DNA of 64,000 bases. It comes from Sphingopyxis fribergensis (GTDB taxonomy: Bacteria > Pseudomonadota > Alphaproteobacteria > Sphingomonadales > Sphingomonadaceae). A program made the position numbers and the translations under genes. Positions 9,259 to 18,536 of the stretch are shown here, in pieces. Position 1 is the stretch's first letter; each line of letters starts with the position of its first letter. The DNA is taken from positions 2,332,501-2,396,500 of the forward strand of contig NZ_CP009122.1 in assembly GCF_000803645.1 (NCBI RefSeq), read 5' to 3'. A model generated the notes under the pieces. That model made no database searches. It saw only the letters and a list, made by a program, of their open reading frames with translations, and was not told where the DNA came from.

Positions 9259-9672
9259 AATATTCTCCTTAGAGGGCGCATGCCTCATCTCGCTCCCGCG
9301 TGTAACCGCAGAAGTGGCGGAGGATCCCGCCGCATCATCCTGTCTGGATAAGCGGTCAACGCCGGTTCGACGCTAAAGTTCCTGCGATGCACAGGCGTCG
9401 GGCCAACGCCACGCACGCTATCAATCGAAAACCTCGACCTCGCGGGTCTCGCGGATATCGAGCGATGAGGACCCGGCACGAATCCGGTAGCGGCCTCGCC
9501 CATGAGCCTCCATTGATATGGCCGCTCGCCCGTCGTTCCCCCGGCACTCCCCCAGCGCGGCCGAAAGCATAGTGGTTGCCGGGCAATGTCACTTTGCATC
9601 GATACCATTTTGACCCTTACGCGTGCACCCGACCCGCAAGGAACGTTCCGGCGCGCGGGGGATTGGTCCTGC
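9259..9672. other. Gap between DUF1328 gene and AsmA gene; no gene supported
   Basis: The frames in this stretch lack ribosome binding sites and recognisable protein features. It should hold the promoters of the two divergent genes, but I see no clear -35/-10 pair. A longer AsmA start at 9586 would use part of it. Confidence 0.4.
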
Positions 9673-11859
9673 ATGGACACGCGCTCCGGTCAGATGGCCC
9701 CCGTGGCCGGCTCTTCCACCACCCCCTGGACCGATCGGCCCCGGCGCTGGGCGAAGACCGCATGGACGCCCGCGTGGCTCGCAAAGCGTCCAAGGCCGCT
9801 ACGGATCGCGATACGCACCGTTGCAATCATCCTGCTCACGCTGTTTGCGATCTGGCTGATTCTCTTCATCACCAAGGGTCGGTTCCTGAAAGGCCCTTTC
9901 GAACGCTTCGCCACGTCGCAGCTTGAACGGCAGGTCGATATAGGCGGCGATTTCCAGCTCTATTTCGCGCCCTTCAACGTCAAATTCTACGCCGAGGATA
10001 TCCGCATCGCGAACCCCTCATGGGCGCGCGAAAAGCAGTTTTTCATGGCGAAGACGGTCGACACAAGGGTTGCCACGCTGCCGCTGATCTTTGGCAACCG
10101 CATCCTGCGCTTTGCCGATCTCGACGGCGCGCGGGTGGCGCTTGAATGGGACAGCGGCAACAGGCGGAACAGCTGGACTTTCGGCGACCCGAACCGCCCT
10201 CCCGAGCCGCTCGAGCTGCCACGGATCCAGCGCGCCGCGATCACGCAGAGCGGCCTCAGCTACCGCGATCCCAAATTGCGGCTGTTCGCCGACATCGATA
10301 TCGACACCATCCGCGCGTCCGGCACGCGTATCAATGACGATATCCGTTTTTCCGGGCGCGGGACGATGCACACGCAGCCGTTCACCCTGTCCGGCGGCCT
10401 CTCCTCGCCGAACGAAACCATCGTGGGCGGCAAGAATGACCTGACGCTTCATGCCGTCGGGCTCGGCAATACGCTCGACGTATCGGGCACGTTGCCCGGT
10501 CCGACCGAACTCGAGGGCGCCGATCTCAAATTGCAGTCGCGCGGCGGCAATCTGTCGCGCCTTTTCGACTTCCTCGGCGTCGCGATCCCCGATACCCGCC
10601 GCTACCGCGTCACGTCGGCGCTGACCTATGAGGATGAAGTCTGGAAGCTCACGGGTATTAAAGGGATGTTCGGCGACAGCGACCTTGCCGGCTCGCTGGC
10701 GGTCAGCCAGCCGAAAGGGCGGGTCTATCTGAAGGCCGATTTGACCACCCGGTCGCTCAACATCATCGATGCGGGACCGTTCGTCGGCTATGATCCGCAG
10801 CGGCTCGACAAGATGGGAACCGGCGGCACGGTCGAGACGGTCGGCGGCCGCCCGCGCGTGCTCCCCGACGCCCCGCTGCGCGTCGAGGCGCTCAGGCGGT
10901 TCGACGTCGACCTCCGCTACCGGGCCACCAGGGTGCGCGCAAAAAGCTTTCCGATCAGCAATGTCGACCTGACACTCGCACTCAAGAACGGACTAATGGA
11001 GCTCAAGCCGTTCAATTTCGTCGTTGCCGGCGGGACGGTCAAAAGCGACGTGGCGATCGACGCACGCCCCGCCATGGTGCGCACCGAATATGATATCCGC
11101 CTGTCGCCGACGCGGCTCGACACCTTGCTTGCCGGCTTCGGAGCCGAGCAGTCGGGGACGACGGGCACGGTCAGCGGGCGCATGAAGATGGTGGGCTTCG
11201 GCGACAGCGTGCACCAGTCGCTCGCGACGTCGAACGGCCGCATCGCCTTTGTCCTGCCGCAGGGCACATTCTGGACGCGTAATGTCCAGCTCGCCGAACT
11301 CGACTTCGGAACGTTCGTACAAAAGATGTTTCAGGACAAGCTCAAGAAACCGGTCGAGATCAACTGCGGGGTGATCGCCTTCACGGTCCGCGGCGGCGTC
11401 GCAGCGGCCGACCCAATCCTGATCGACACCAAGAAGAATGTGATGATTGGCCGCGGCGGTTTCTCGTTCCGCAACGAGGCAATCGACCTGGCGGTCCGCG
11501 CCGACGGCAAAACCTTCAGCCTCTTTTCGGGCCAGTCGCCGGTCGGCGTCGGCGGCTATTTCGCGGCGCCCAAAATCGATCCGGTGAGCGACGAGCTCGC
11601 TGGACGCGCGGGGGCCGCGCTTGGTCTCGGCTTACTCGCCGGCCCCGCGGCGCTGGTCATCCCGTTCGTCGATGCCGGCGATGCCAAGGCGGCGCAATGC
11701 GGCCCCATCCTCGCCGGCGCCACCGCGCAGGCGCAACGGACGAGCAAAGGCAAACCGCGCGACGATGTCGGCAAAGGCACGACCGCCAAGTCGGAAGACG
11801 GCAAGCAGAGCGGCGACGAAGGGAAAAAACAGCGCAAGAAGTTCCTCGGCATTTTCTAA
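9673..11859 (+). CDS. AsmA family protein
   Basis: A 728-aa protein with a cytoplasmic N-terminus, one membrane helix at ~44-66 (VAIILLTLFAIWLILFI) and a long periplasmic part typical of AsmA/YhdP/TamB-like bridge proteins. These proteins are linked to outer-membrane lipid transport and assembly. Supporting segments are the early LERQVDIGGDFQLYFAP and IRIANPSWA stretch and the C-terminal AsmA region (GRGGFSFRNEAIDLAVRADGKTFSLFSGQSPVGVGGYF). The C-terminus is lysine-rich and low complexity (KGKPRDDVGKGTTAKSEDGK). I chose ATG 9673, about 10 nt after GGGGGA; ATG 9586 in the same frame would add 29 residues and cannot be excluded. It has no obvious operon partner. Confidence 0.85.
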   Translation: MDTRSGQMAPVAGSSTTPWTDRPRRWAKTAWTPAWLAKRPRPLRIAIRTVAIILLTLFAIWLILFITKGRFLKGPFERFATSQLERQVDIGGDFQLYFAPFNVKFYAEDIRIANPSWAREKQFFMAKTVDTRVATLPLIFGNRILRFADLDGARVALEWDSGNRRNSWTFGDPNRPPEPLELPRIQRAAITQSGLSYRDPKLRLFADIDIDTIRASGTRINDDIRFSGRGTMHTQPFTLSGGLSSPNETIVGGKNDLTLHAVGLGNTLDVSGTLPGPTELEGADLKLQSRGGNLSRLFDFLGVAIPDTRRYRVTSALTYEDEVWKLTGIKGMFGDSDLAGSLAVSQPKGRVYLKADLTTRSLNIIDAGPFVGYDPQRLDKMGTGGTVETVGGRPRVLPDAPLRVEALRRFDVDLRYRATRVRAKSFPISNVDLTLALKNGLMELKPFNFVVAGGTVKSDVAIDARPAMVRTEYDIRLSPTRLDTLLAGFGAEQSGTTGTVSGRMKMVGFGDSVHQSLATSNGRIAFVLPQGTFWTRNVQLAELDFGTFVQKMFQDKLKKPVEINCGVIAFTVRGGVAAADPILIDTKKNVMIGRGGFSFRNEAIDLAVRADGKTFSLFSGQSPVGVGGYFAAPKIDPVSDELAGRAGAALGLGLLAGPAALVIPFVDAGDAKAAQCGPILAGATAQAQRTSKGKPRDDVGKGTTAKSEDGKQSGDEGKKQRKKFLGIF

Positions 11860-11908
11860 TGCCGGTTCGTCGATATTTTGCGTGTGCAGCACGGCGCGCG
11901 GTCGCGGC

Positions 11909-12085
11909 TTAGGCGTCCCGGGCAAGCGCAAGCGCGCCGAGCGGACCTGCACGCGAACGCAGGCCGGGCGGCTGGAGGAAATTGTCGATATCCTCGGAAA
12001 CGAGCGCCGTAGCCGCATAGCCCGCGAGACTGTCGATCAACATGCAAATGCATTTGGTTCCGCCGAGCTCGACCCCCGCGAGCAC
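11909..12085 (-). pseudogene. ROK-family sugar kinase (fructokinase type), internally deleted relic
   Basis: Directly after the GntR stop (TAG at 12089-12087) a GTG opens 58 codons. They begin LAGVELGGTKCIC, the phosphate-binding start of ROK kinases, and jump straight into a kinase C-terminus (IDNFLQPPGLRSRAGPLGALALA) before TAA at 11911-11909. A ROK fructokinase is about 300 aa, so some 240 codons are missing and the frame is kept. The product lacks the catalytic and zinc-binding core and should be inactive. The relic follows the minus-strand regulator pair, so the cluster may once have included sugar metabolism. The family call rests on the two short terminal motifs only. Confidence 0.6.
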
Positions 12086-12086
12086 C

Positions 12087-12794
12087 CTAAAACTGGTCCT
12101 TCAGCATCTCGCCGATCGAATTGTTGAAATGGCTCTCCATCGCGGCGCGCGCGCGCGCGGGATCGCGCGCAGCGATGGCCTCGGCAACCTCGCGGTGCAG
12201 CGCGAGCGTCTCGTCGCGCTCTTGACTGGTGCTCCGTCCAGCCCAGGCGCGCGGGATCGCCACCGCCATCAGCTCCTCGAACGAGCGGACGATTTGAAGG
12301 AATAGCTGATTGCCGCTCGCCTCGGCGATCGTCTGGTGAAAAATCGTGTCGGCGGCGGTCCGCGCCGCTTCGTCATGCTCGACCGACAGGCCATGCGCTG
12401 CGGTCAGGATCGCGCGCGCCTGCTCGTCGGTGCGGTTGATCGCGGCGAGTTCGGCGGTGCGCAGTTCGAGCGTGCGGCGCACCTCCCACACGTCGGCGAG
12501 CGACACCTGCGCGGTGTTGACCGCATGCCCCATCGACGCCGCCATCACCGATCCATCGATCGCGCCCACGCGCGGCTTGCGCCCATTGCCGACGTCGACC
12601 AGGCGAAGCGCCGCGAGCGCGCCGAACGCCTCGCGCATCACCGGGCGGCTAACGCCAAGCCGCGTCGCAAAGCTCCCCTCGCCCGGCAGCGTGTCGCCGA
12701 CCTTTAGGTCGTTTGTCCGGATGAAGTCGCGCACCGATTCGACCGCGCGGTCGACAAGCGAACCCCGGCCGGACGGATCGAGCATCCCGCTCAT
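12087..12794 (-). CDS. GntR family transcriptional regulator, FadR/FCD subfamily
   Basis: A 235-aa regulator. It has an N-terminal winged helix at ~12-75 (VESVRDFIRTNDLKVGDTLP, then LGVSRPVMREAFGALAALRLV) and a C-terminal FCD ligand domain. The metal-binding pattern is visible: D and H in ADTIFHQTIAEASGN, H in LALHREV and H in MESHFNNS. FCD regulators commonly sense small organic acids and repress until ligand binds. ATG 12794 overlaps the stop of the AraC-type gene (ATGA), so the two regulators are co-translated. Its likely operators are the ACCTAT palindromes at 13605-13619 and 18557-18571. Confidence 0.9.
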   Translation of the reverse strand: MSGMLDPSGRGSLVDRAVESVRDFIRTNDLKVGDTLPGEGSFATRLGVSRPVMREAFGALAALRLVDVGNGRKPRVGAIDGSVMAASMGHAVNTAQVSLADVWEVRRTLELRTAELAAINRTDEQARAILTAAHGLSVEHDEAARTAADTIFHQTIAEASGNQLFLQIVRSFEELMAVAIPRAWAGRSTSQERDETLALHREVAEAIAARDPARARAAMESHFNNSIGEMLKDQF

Positions 12795-13552
12795 GCCGCC
12801 ACTCCGACCCGCCGCATCGCGGTCGGCGCCATGCCGAAGCGACGCGAAAAGGCGCGCGTGAAGCTGGCGTTGTTGAGATAGCCGCAGCGATAGCCAATGC
12901 TCGCCACGGGCAAATCGCTCGCCGCAAGCATCTGTCGCGCCTGACGCAGCCGCCGATCGCTCAGCGCCTCGGCAACGCTGCATTGATAGAGCTCGCGAAA
13001 CCCGCGCGTTAGCTTGTCGCGATTGATCCCGCAGCTTTTGGCAATGTCGTCGATCGTCAATTTCTCGTGCCAACGGGTGTCGACGATCCGACGCGCCGCC
13101 GCGATCCGCGCGATGTCGCTTTCGGTCAGGCTTGGCTGTCCGTCGACAGGGATGAGGGCGCCGGCGCGGAGCGCGGCGAAGAATTGGCAAAGGAGTTCGA
13201 TGCTGCGCGCGAGGCGCAGCGTGTCCGCCGCCGCCTCGTCGCAATCGGGCGCGACGATCGACTGGCCGAGCGTGCGCAGGTCCGACGGCAGGAACCAGCG
13301 CGCGTCGGCGTCGGGCAGGTCGCTGAACAGGCGGCGGCACGCGGCGCGCGATACGGCGAAGACGAGCAAATGCCCTTCACTCTCGAGTTCGCGAAAGGTC
13401 AATGTGCGGACGACGGGTTCACCGATGTCGCCGAAGCCAAGCAGCAGCGCATCGGGGGGCAGCAACAGGCGGTCGCATGGACCACGGCCGACAAAGGTGG
13501 TCATTTCGGGCGACACGATCACCGGATGCTTGGACATATGCTCGGACGGCAT
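12791..13552 (-). CDS. AraC family transcriptional regulator
   Basis: A 253-aa protein. Residues ~1-145 are an unrecognised ligand or dimerisation domain. The last ~105 residues are the double helix-turn-helix: LTIDDIAKSCGINRDKLTRGFRELYQ, then VASIGYRCGYLNNASFTRAFSRRFGMAPTAMR with the usual FxRxFxxxFGxxP consensus. ATG 13552 is chosen because GGGAG lies 9 nt upstream; ATGs at 13579 and 13573 are alternatives. The stop overlaps the GntR start by 4 nt. Its promoter region (13553-13620) carries two ACCTAT sites shared with the TonB-receptor promoter. Members of the family usually activate neighbouring uptake or catabolic genes. Confidence 0.88.
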   Translation of the reverse strand: MPSEHMSKHPVIVSPEMTTFVGRGPCDRLLLPPDALLLGFGDIGEPVVRTLTFRELESEGHLLVFAVSRAACRRLFSDLPDADARWFLPSDLRTLGQSIVAPDCDEAAADTLRLARSIELLCQFFAALRAGALIPVDGQPSLTESDIARIAAARRIVDTRWHEKLTIDDIAKSCGINRDKLTRGFRELYQCSVAEALSDRRLRQARQMLAASDLPVASIGYRCGYLNNASFTRAFSRRFGMAPTAMRRVGVAA

Positions 13553-13581
13553 GGCATGATTCTCCCTGCCCATCTGCATAA

Positions 13582-13619
13582 ACCTATCTTACAGCTTTCG
13601 CAATACCTATCTGATAGGT
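13582..13619. promoter_or_regulatory. Paired ACCTAT operator-like sites upstream of AraC/GntR genes
   Basis: Site A ACCTATCTTACAGCT is at 13582-13596. Site B ACCTATCTGATAGGT is at 13605-13619: a perfect 7-bp inverted repeat around one base, overlapping the MFS stop codon. The same A-then-B pair recurs before the TonB receptor (18537-18571). The direct repeat would suit AraC and the palindrome would suit GntR. Confidence 0.6.
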
Positions 13620-14914
13620 TCAGGTGCCCGCCGCATCGCGAGCAGGAAGGCGAAGAAAGACAGCCCGCTGACGATGACGCCGACGAGCGCCAGCGCCTCC
13701 GCAAGCATCGCCTCGCCGCCCATCAGCGCACTGACGCGCGTCACCACCCACGGTGCGAGACCGAAGCCGATCAGCCCCGCGATCGCGATGAAGGCGCCGA
13801 TGCAGAGACCGCGCAGTTCGTTAGGTAGCAGCACGGTCAGCGCGACCGAGACGACGAGCCCGGTCACCGCGCCGCACATCGACATCACGCCGAGCGCGAC
13901 GGCAAGGCCGGTCACGCTGGGCATCAGCGGGAACAGCGCCGCCGGCACCCCGATCCCCGCCGCGATCACCGCACCGAGCAGGATGCCGCCGCGGCGGTGG
14001 CTTTTCTGTCCGATATCGGCCGAAATCCCGCCAAGTACCGCGCCCGCGACGCCGGTGCCGAACAAAAGAGCGCCGACCCAGCCGGCGAACTGCTGCGGCT
14101 GGAGCCCGAAGTCGCGCGACAGCACGGGCGCGACCCAGACCGTAGCGGCGACGTCGGCCATCACGACCGCGACCTGTCCCGCGAAGAGCGGCCCGAGAAA
14201 GCTGCGGCGCGCCCAGAGTTCGGCAGCGACGATGCGGAAAGGCGCATCGGGGCTCGCCTCGACCTCGCGCCGTTCGGGTTCGCGCAGGAATAGCAAGGGC
14301 AGCAGACACAGCGCGCTGATCGCGGCGAGCAGCACATGCGCGCCGCGCCACGGCGCAAGATCCGCGAGCCAGCCCGGCGCCGAAAAATCCGCGAGCAGGC
14401 CGAACAGCCAGCCGGTGAGCGCAAACCCGAGCGCGACGCCAAGCGCTTTGCCGAGGTTGACGATCAGCATCGCGCGGCCGCGCTGTTCGGGCGCGCAAAA
14501 ATCGGCGCAGAGCGACAGCGCCGCGGTGAGCGAACCCGTCGAGCCGATGCCGACGAGCATCCGCGCCGCAGTGAGCAGCCCCGCGCTCGGCGCAAAGGCC
14601 GTGAGCAACGTACCAAGCGTCCAGAGCACGGCCAACCCGATCGTCAACCGCACCCGGTTGCGGCGATCGACGAGGATTCCGATCGGGATCGAGAAGAGCA
14701 CCATCGGCACCGCTGCGCCGAGCCCCTGGATCAACGCGAGCGCGTCGTCGCTGAGCGCCAGTTCGGCCTTGGCGCTTTCCTGGATCGTGCCGAAGCTGCC
14801 GAGCGCGGTGAAACCCATCGTCGTCACCAGCGCGAGCAGCAGCAACGGGATGAGCGTCGCGGGCGCGGTCAGGCGCGGCGCCGGCGTGGCGAACGGTTCG
14901 GCCTGCGTCGCCAT
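13607..14914 (-). CDS. MFS transporter
   Basis: A 435-aa protein with about 12 hydrophobic segments. The conserved loop 2-3 motif appears as GILVDRRNRVRLTIG and its repeat in the second half as GGISADIGQKSHRRGG. The substrate cannot be read from sequence; its position suggests the small acid or alcohol handled by the flanking dehydrogenase. ATG 14914 shares its first base with the stop of the FAD-linked dehydrogenase (TGATG), so it is the third gene of the receptor-dehydrogenase-transporter operon. A GTG one codon earlier is possible. The 3' end runs into operator site B. Confidence 0.9.
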   Translation of the reverse strand: MATQAEPFATPAPRLTAPATLIPLLLLALVTTMGFTALGSFGTIQESAKAELALSDDALALIQGLGAAVPMVLFSIPIGILVDRRNRVRLTIGLAVLWTLGTLLTAFAPSAGLLTAARMLVGIGSTGSLTAALSLCADFCAPEQRGRAMLIVNLGKALGVALGFALTGWLFGLLADFSAPGWLADLAPWRGAHVLLAAISALCLLPLLFLREPERREVEASPDAPFRIVAAELWARRSFLGPLFAGQVAVVMADVAATVWVAPVLSRDFGLQPQQFAGWVGALLFGTGVAGAVLGGISADIGQKSHRRGGILLGAVIAAGIGVPAALFPLMPSVTGLAVALGVMSMCGAVTGLVVSVALTVLLPNELRGLCIGAFIAIAGLIGFGLAPWVVTRVSALMGGEAMLAEALALVGVIVSGLSFFAFLLAMRRAPEPIR

Positions 14915-16317
14915 CACAGGGTAAAAATCTTACCGGGATTGAATAGATTCTGCGGATCGAGCGCGCGCTTGATCATCCGCATCTGTTCGACCGCATCGCC
15001 GAGTTCGGCGACAAGCCACGCCTGTTTGCCGATGCCGATGCCATGTTCGCCCGTGCACGTCCCGTCCATCGCGAGCGCGCGCTCGACGAGCCGCGCGTTG
15101 ATCGCCTCGACCTCCGCCATTTCGTCGGGCACGTCGGGGTCGATCGAGAAGATCACATGGAAATTGCCGTCGCCGACATGGCCGAGGATCGTCGCGGGGA
15201 CGCTCGATTTGTCGAGATCGACATGCGTCTCGGCGATGCATTCGGCGAGGCGGCTGATCGGCACGCAGACGTCAGTCGCCCAGCCGATCGCGCCCGCACG
15301 CATATTGACCGCGGCGTAATAGGCTTCATGTCTGGCGCGCCACAATTTGGTGCGCTCCTCGGGCAGGTTCGACCAGTTGAAGGCGCTGCCGCCATTGGAC
15401 TCGGCGAGCGCTTTCACCGTCTCGACCTGCTCGGCGACATTCGCCGGGCTGCCGTGGAATTCGAAGAACAAAGTCGGCGCTTCGGGATAATCGAGCTTCG
15501 ACCAGCGGTTGACCGCGATCATTTGCTTCGTGTCGAGGATCTCGACGCGCGCGAGCGGGACCGCGCACTGGATCGACTGGACGACGGTATCGACCGCGCC
15601 GCCCAAGGTGTCGAAGCTGCAAACAGCGGCCGAGATGGTGTCGGGAACCGGATGCAGGCGCAGCGTCACTTCGGTGATGATGCCGAGCGTGCCCTCGGAG
15701 CCGACATAGAGCCGGGTCAGATCATAACCCGCCGCCGATTTGCGCGCGCGGCGCGCGGTGCGGATCACCTTGCCCTGCGGCGTCACGATTTGCAGGCTGA
15801 GAACCGCATCCTTCATCGTGCCGTAACGCACCGCGTTGGTGCCCGACGCGCGCGTCGACGCCATGCCGCCGATCGTCGCATTGGCGCCGGGGTCGATCGG
15901 GAAGAAGAGCCCCTGATCGCGCAGATGGACGTTGAGTTCCTCGCGGCGCACGCCGGGCTGGACGACACAGTCGAAATCCTCGGCGTTGACCGCGATCACC
16001 TTGTCCATCTGGCTCATGTCGAGCGAGATGCCGCCGTTGACCGCGAGCGCATTGCCCTCGATCGACGTCCCCGCGCCGAACGGAACGATCGGGATGTCCG
16101 CGGCCGAACAGAGCGTCACCAGCGCGACGACATCGTCGGTCGAATGCGCAAAGACCACGGCGTCGGGCAGCACGGGAGCGAAATGGGACTCGCTCGATCC
16201 ATGCTGCCCGAGCACCGCTTGGCCGCGCTGGAAACGGTCCCCGAACCGCCCTTCCAGCGCCCCCACCAAGTTAGCGGGAAGCGGTTTGCGCCCTCCCGGA
16301 TGCTCCGTTCCCGCCAT
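14914..16317 (-). CDS. FAD-linked oxidase, D-lactate/glycolate dehydrogenase-like
   Basis: A 467-aa flavoprotein of the GlcD/DLD/D-2-hydroxyglutarate dehydrogenase group. The FAD-binding half covers ~40-220 (PIVPFGAGTSIEGNALAVNG, PGANATIGGMASTRASGTNAVRYG, VGSEGTLGIITE). The FAD-oxidase C-terminal half carries GHVGDGNFH and GTCTGEHGIGIGK. Such enzymes oxidise D-2-hydroxy acids and pass electrons to cytochrome c, ETF or quinone; the exact substrate is not predictable. ATG 16317 lies 2 nt after the TonB-receptor stop, so the two genes are co-transcribed. The chain receptor, dehydrogenase, MFS suggests uptake and oxidation of a hydroxy-acid compound. Confidence 0.9.
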   Translation of the reverse strand: MAGTEHPGGRKPLPANLVGALEGRFGDRFQRGQAVLGQHGSSESHFAPVLPDAVVFAHSTDDVVALVTLCSAADIPIVPFGAGTSIEGNALAVNGGISLDMSQMDKVIAVNAEDFDCVVQPGVRREELNVHLRDQGLFFPIDPGANATIGGMASTRASGTNAVRYGTMKDAVLSLQIVTPQGKVIRTARRARKSAAGYDLTRLYVGSEGTLGIITEVTLRLHPVPDTISAAVCSFDTLGGAVDTVVQSIQCAVPLARVEILDTKQMIAVNRWSKLDYPEAPTLFFEFHGSPANVAEQVETVKALAESNGGSAFNWSNLPEERTKLWRARHEAYYAAVNMRAGAIGWATDVCVPISRLAECIAETHVDLDKSSVPATILGHVGDGNFHVIFSIDPDVPDEMAEVEAINARLVERALAMDGTCTGEHGIGIGKQAWLVAELGDAVEQMRMIKRALDPQNLFNPGKIFTL

Positions 16318-16319
16318 GG

Positions 16320-18497
16320 TCAGAACTTCAGGCTTGCGCGCACGCCATAACGGCGGCGGTCGCCGGTGATGCCGAGGTCGGAGGCAGGAAGGCCCGCGAG
16401 CGCCAGCGTCGTCTGTTCGATATAGCTTTCGAAATACTCCGTGTTGAAGATGTTGTTCGCGAACAGCGCCACCTCGACCGGGCCGGTGCGGTACGCGATC
16501 GACGCATTCGTCAGCCAATAGCTGTCGAGGAGGGTCGGCGTCGTCTCGTTGAGCGTCGCGGCAAGCCGCTTGCCCTTGCCAACCAGCCCCGCGCTCAGCG
16601 TCACGTCGCTGTCGCCGCCCATCTCGATCCGGTAATCGCTCGAAAAGCTCGCCGTCCAGTCGGGCTGGAAGGTCAGCCGGTCGGACGACAGCAGGCGGCC
16701 GGTCGTCGCGGTATAGGCACTGTCGTCGGTGATGCGGGCGTGCATCCAGGTTAGCCCGCTGCGCAGCGTCCAGGCCTGCACCGGGCGCACCATCGCTTCG
16801 AGTTCGATGCCATAGCTTTCGACGTCGCCGGTGTTGAGATCGACCGTGACCAGCCCGCCTCCAGCAGCGGGAGCGATCGAGTTCAGCCCGATATAATCCT
16901 TGTAATCGCTATAGAAGACGGCGCCCGACAGGTTGAATCCCGGCGACGAATATTTCGCGCCCGCTTCATAGGTCCACGCGGAGTCGCCCCGATAGGTGCG
17001 CGTCGGCGCGGTGGGGGCGTTGAACCCGCCACCGCGATAGCCGCGCGCGACCGAGACATAAGTCATCAGGTCGGGGGTCCATTTGCGCGTGATCGACAGC
17101 TTGGGCTGCCATTCGTCAGACTTGATCGTCGCGGTCGGGACAATGCCGCCCGCCGTCGCGGTGCCGAGCACCGTCGTCGTCGCGCTGACCACCGACCCGT
17201 TCGCGGTACGGCTCTCATGATCGAAGCGCAGACCGGCAGCGATTTCCCAGTCGAGGCCGGGCTTGAAGAAGAGCGTACCGAACGCCGCATAAGTATCGCC
17301 GACATTCTTCACGCTCGTGGTACGCAGGATCGAAACCGGCCCCAGCACCGGATGCGTCAGGCTGATCGTGTCCTGCCCGCGCGCGCGGACCATCTCGTTT
17401 GAATAGAAGACGCCGAACAGGGTCGAAAACTGGTCCGACCATTCGCTGTCGAGGCGCGATTCCAGCGTCATCGTGCGCAGGCTGTCGCGCGCGACCGTCC
17501 GCACCGTGTCGGTCGGCCCGAAATCGCCTTCGCCGTCCGGGGTGAAGCCGTTGCGCATATCATAGGCGCCTATGACGCTGAGCTTCGACCCGCCGCCAAG
17601 GTCGGCCTCGGCGCGCGCGTTGAAGCCGCGATATTTGTACGAGACGCGGTTGATCGTGTTGAACTGGACGTCGCGCGAATAATCCTTAGGGCCCGTCACG
17701 CGCGAGTAAGGCGTGTTCACCCCGTCGACCCAGTCGTAATAGCCCTTGACCGTAAGCGCGAAGCCATCCGAAGGCGTCACCCGCAGCGTCGCGTTGACGC
17801 TGTCGGTGTTGAACGGATTGGCATTGCCGCCAATGACGGTGTTGGTCAGGAAGCCGTCCTGCTGACGGTGCGCGGCGGCGACGCGCAGCGCGATCTTGTC
17901 GGTTACGATGGGGCCCGAGACTGAGCCCGACACCATCCATGAATCGTCGGGTCCGGCATAGCTGCCGTTCGCCCGGACCTCGAAATCATTACCCGGCTGG
18001 CGCGTGATGACATTGATCGCGCCGCCCATCGTGTTCTTGCCGTACAGCGTCCCCTGCGGCCCACGCAGCACTTCGATGCGCTCGACGTCGACCAACGGGT
18101 TGTTCAGATAGGCGGTGTTCGGCTGATAAATACCGTCGATAAACAGCCCGACGCCGGGCTGGACGCTCTGCACAAGCGTCACGCCGACGCCGCGGATCGA
18201 AACGAAGGCGCGGCCGGTGCCGTCGCTGTTGATGTTGAGGCCGGGCGAAAGCACCGCCGCCTCGCGCACCGAGTTGAACCCGCGCGCAATCAGCGTGTCG
18301 CCGGTAATCGCGGTGGCGGCGATAGGAATATCGTTCAACGTCTCTTCGCGCTTACGCGCGGTCACGACGATCGTGCCCTCGTCTTCGGCTTCGGCGGCCA
18401 CCTGAGTGGCCGCGTTATCCTGAGCAAAAACGGGCGCGGCGCCCAAGGTGGCAACCAGCACGAGCGTCGAAACAGCGGCAAATCGGAATTTGGTCAT
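16320..18497 (-). CDS. TonB-dependent outer-membrane receptor
   Basis: A 725-aa protein. It has a signal peptide at ~1-25 (STLVLVATLGAAPVFAQ), a TonB-box region EGTIVVTARKREE, a plug domain (~45-165, with GVGLFIDGIYQPN and VLRGPQGTLYGKNTMGGAINV) and a 22-strand-type barrel ending in aromatic ASLKF. The long sphingomonad-type receptors of this class import plant- or lignin-derived organics as often as iron complexes. The neighbours (hydroxyacid dehydrogenase, SDR, esterase) favour an organic substrate here. It is the first gene of a three-gene operon. Two ACCTATATGA sites lie 40-75 bp upstream. Confidence 0.93.
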   Translation of the reverse strand: MTKFRFAAVSTLVLVATLGAAPVFAQDNAATQVAAEAEDEGTIVVTARKREETLNDIPIAATAITGDTLIARGFNSVREAAVLSPGLNINSDGTGRAFVSIRGVGVTLVQSVQPGVGLFIDGIYQPNTAYLNNPLVDVERIEVLRGPQGTLYGKNTMGGAINVITRQPGNDFEVRANGSYAGPDDSWMVSGSVSGPIVTDKIALRVAAAHRQQDGFLTNTVIGGNANPFNTDSVNATLRVTPSDGFALTVKGYYDWVDGVNTPYSRVTGPKDYSRDVQFNTINRVSYKYRGFNARAEADLGGGSKLSVIGAYDMRNGFTPDGEGDFGPTDTVRTVARDSLRTMTLESRLDSEWSDQFSTLFGVFYSNEMVRARGQDTISLTHPVLGPVSILRTTSVKNVGDTYAAFGTLFFKPGLDWEIAAGLRFDHESRTANGSVVSATTTVLGTATAGGIVPTATIKSDEWQPKLSITRKWTPDLMTYVSVARGYRGGGFNAPTAPTRTYRGDSAWTYEAGAKYSSPGFNLSGAVFYSDYKDYIGLNSIAPAAGGGLVTVDLNTGDVESYGIELEAMVRPVQAWTLRSGLTWMHARITDDSAYTATTGRLLSSDRLTFQPDWTASFSSDYRIEMGGDSDVTLSAGLVGKGKRLAATLNETTPTLLDSYWLTNASIAYRTGPVEVALFANNIFNTEYFESYIEQTTLALAGLPASDLGITGDRRRYGVRASLKF

Positions 18498-18536
18498 CAG
18501 GCATCCCCAAAAACGGCGGTCTCGGCCGCCCGTGGA

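Noticed and set aside
15043..16350. 435-codon plus-strand frame opposite the FAD-linked dehydrogenase
   Set aside because: The minus strand carries complete FAD-oxidase motifs in the same place; the plus frame is a compositional shadow.
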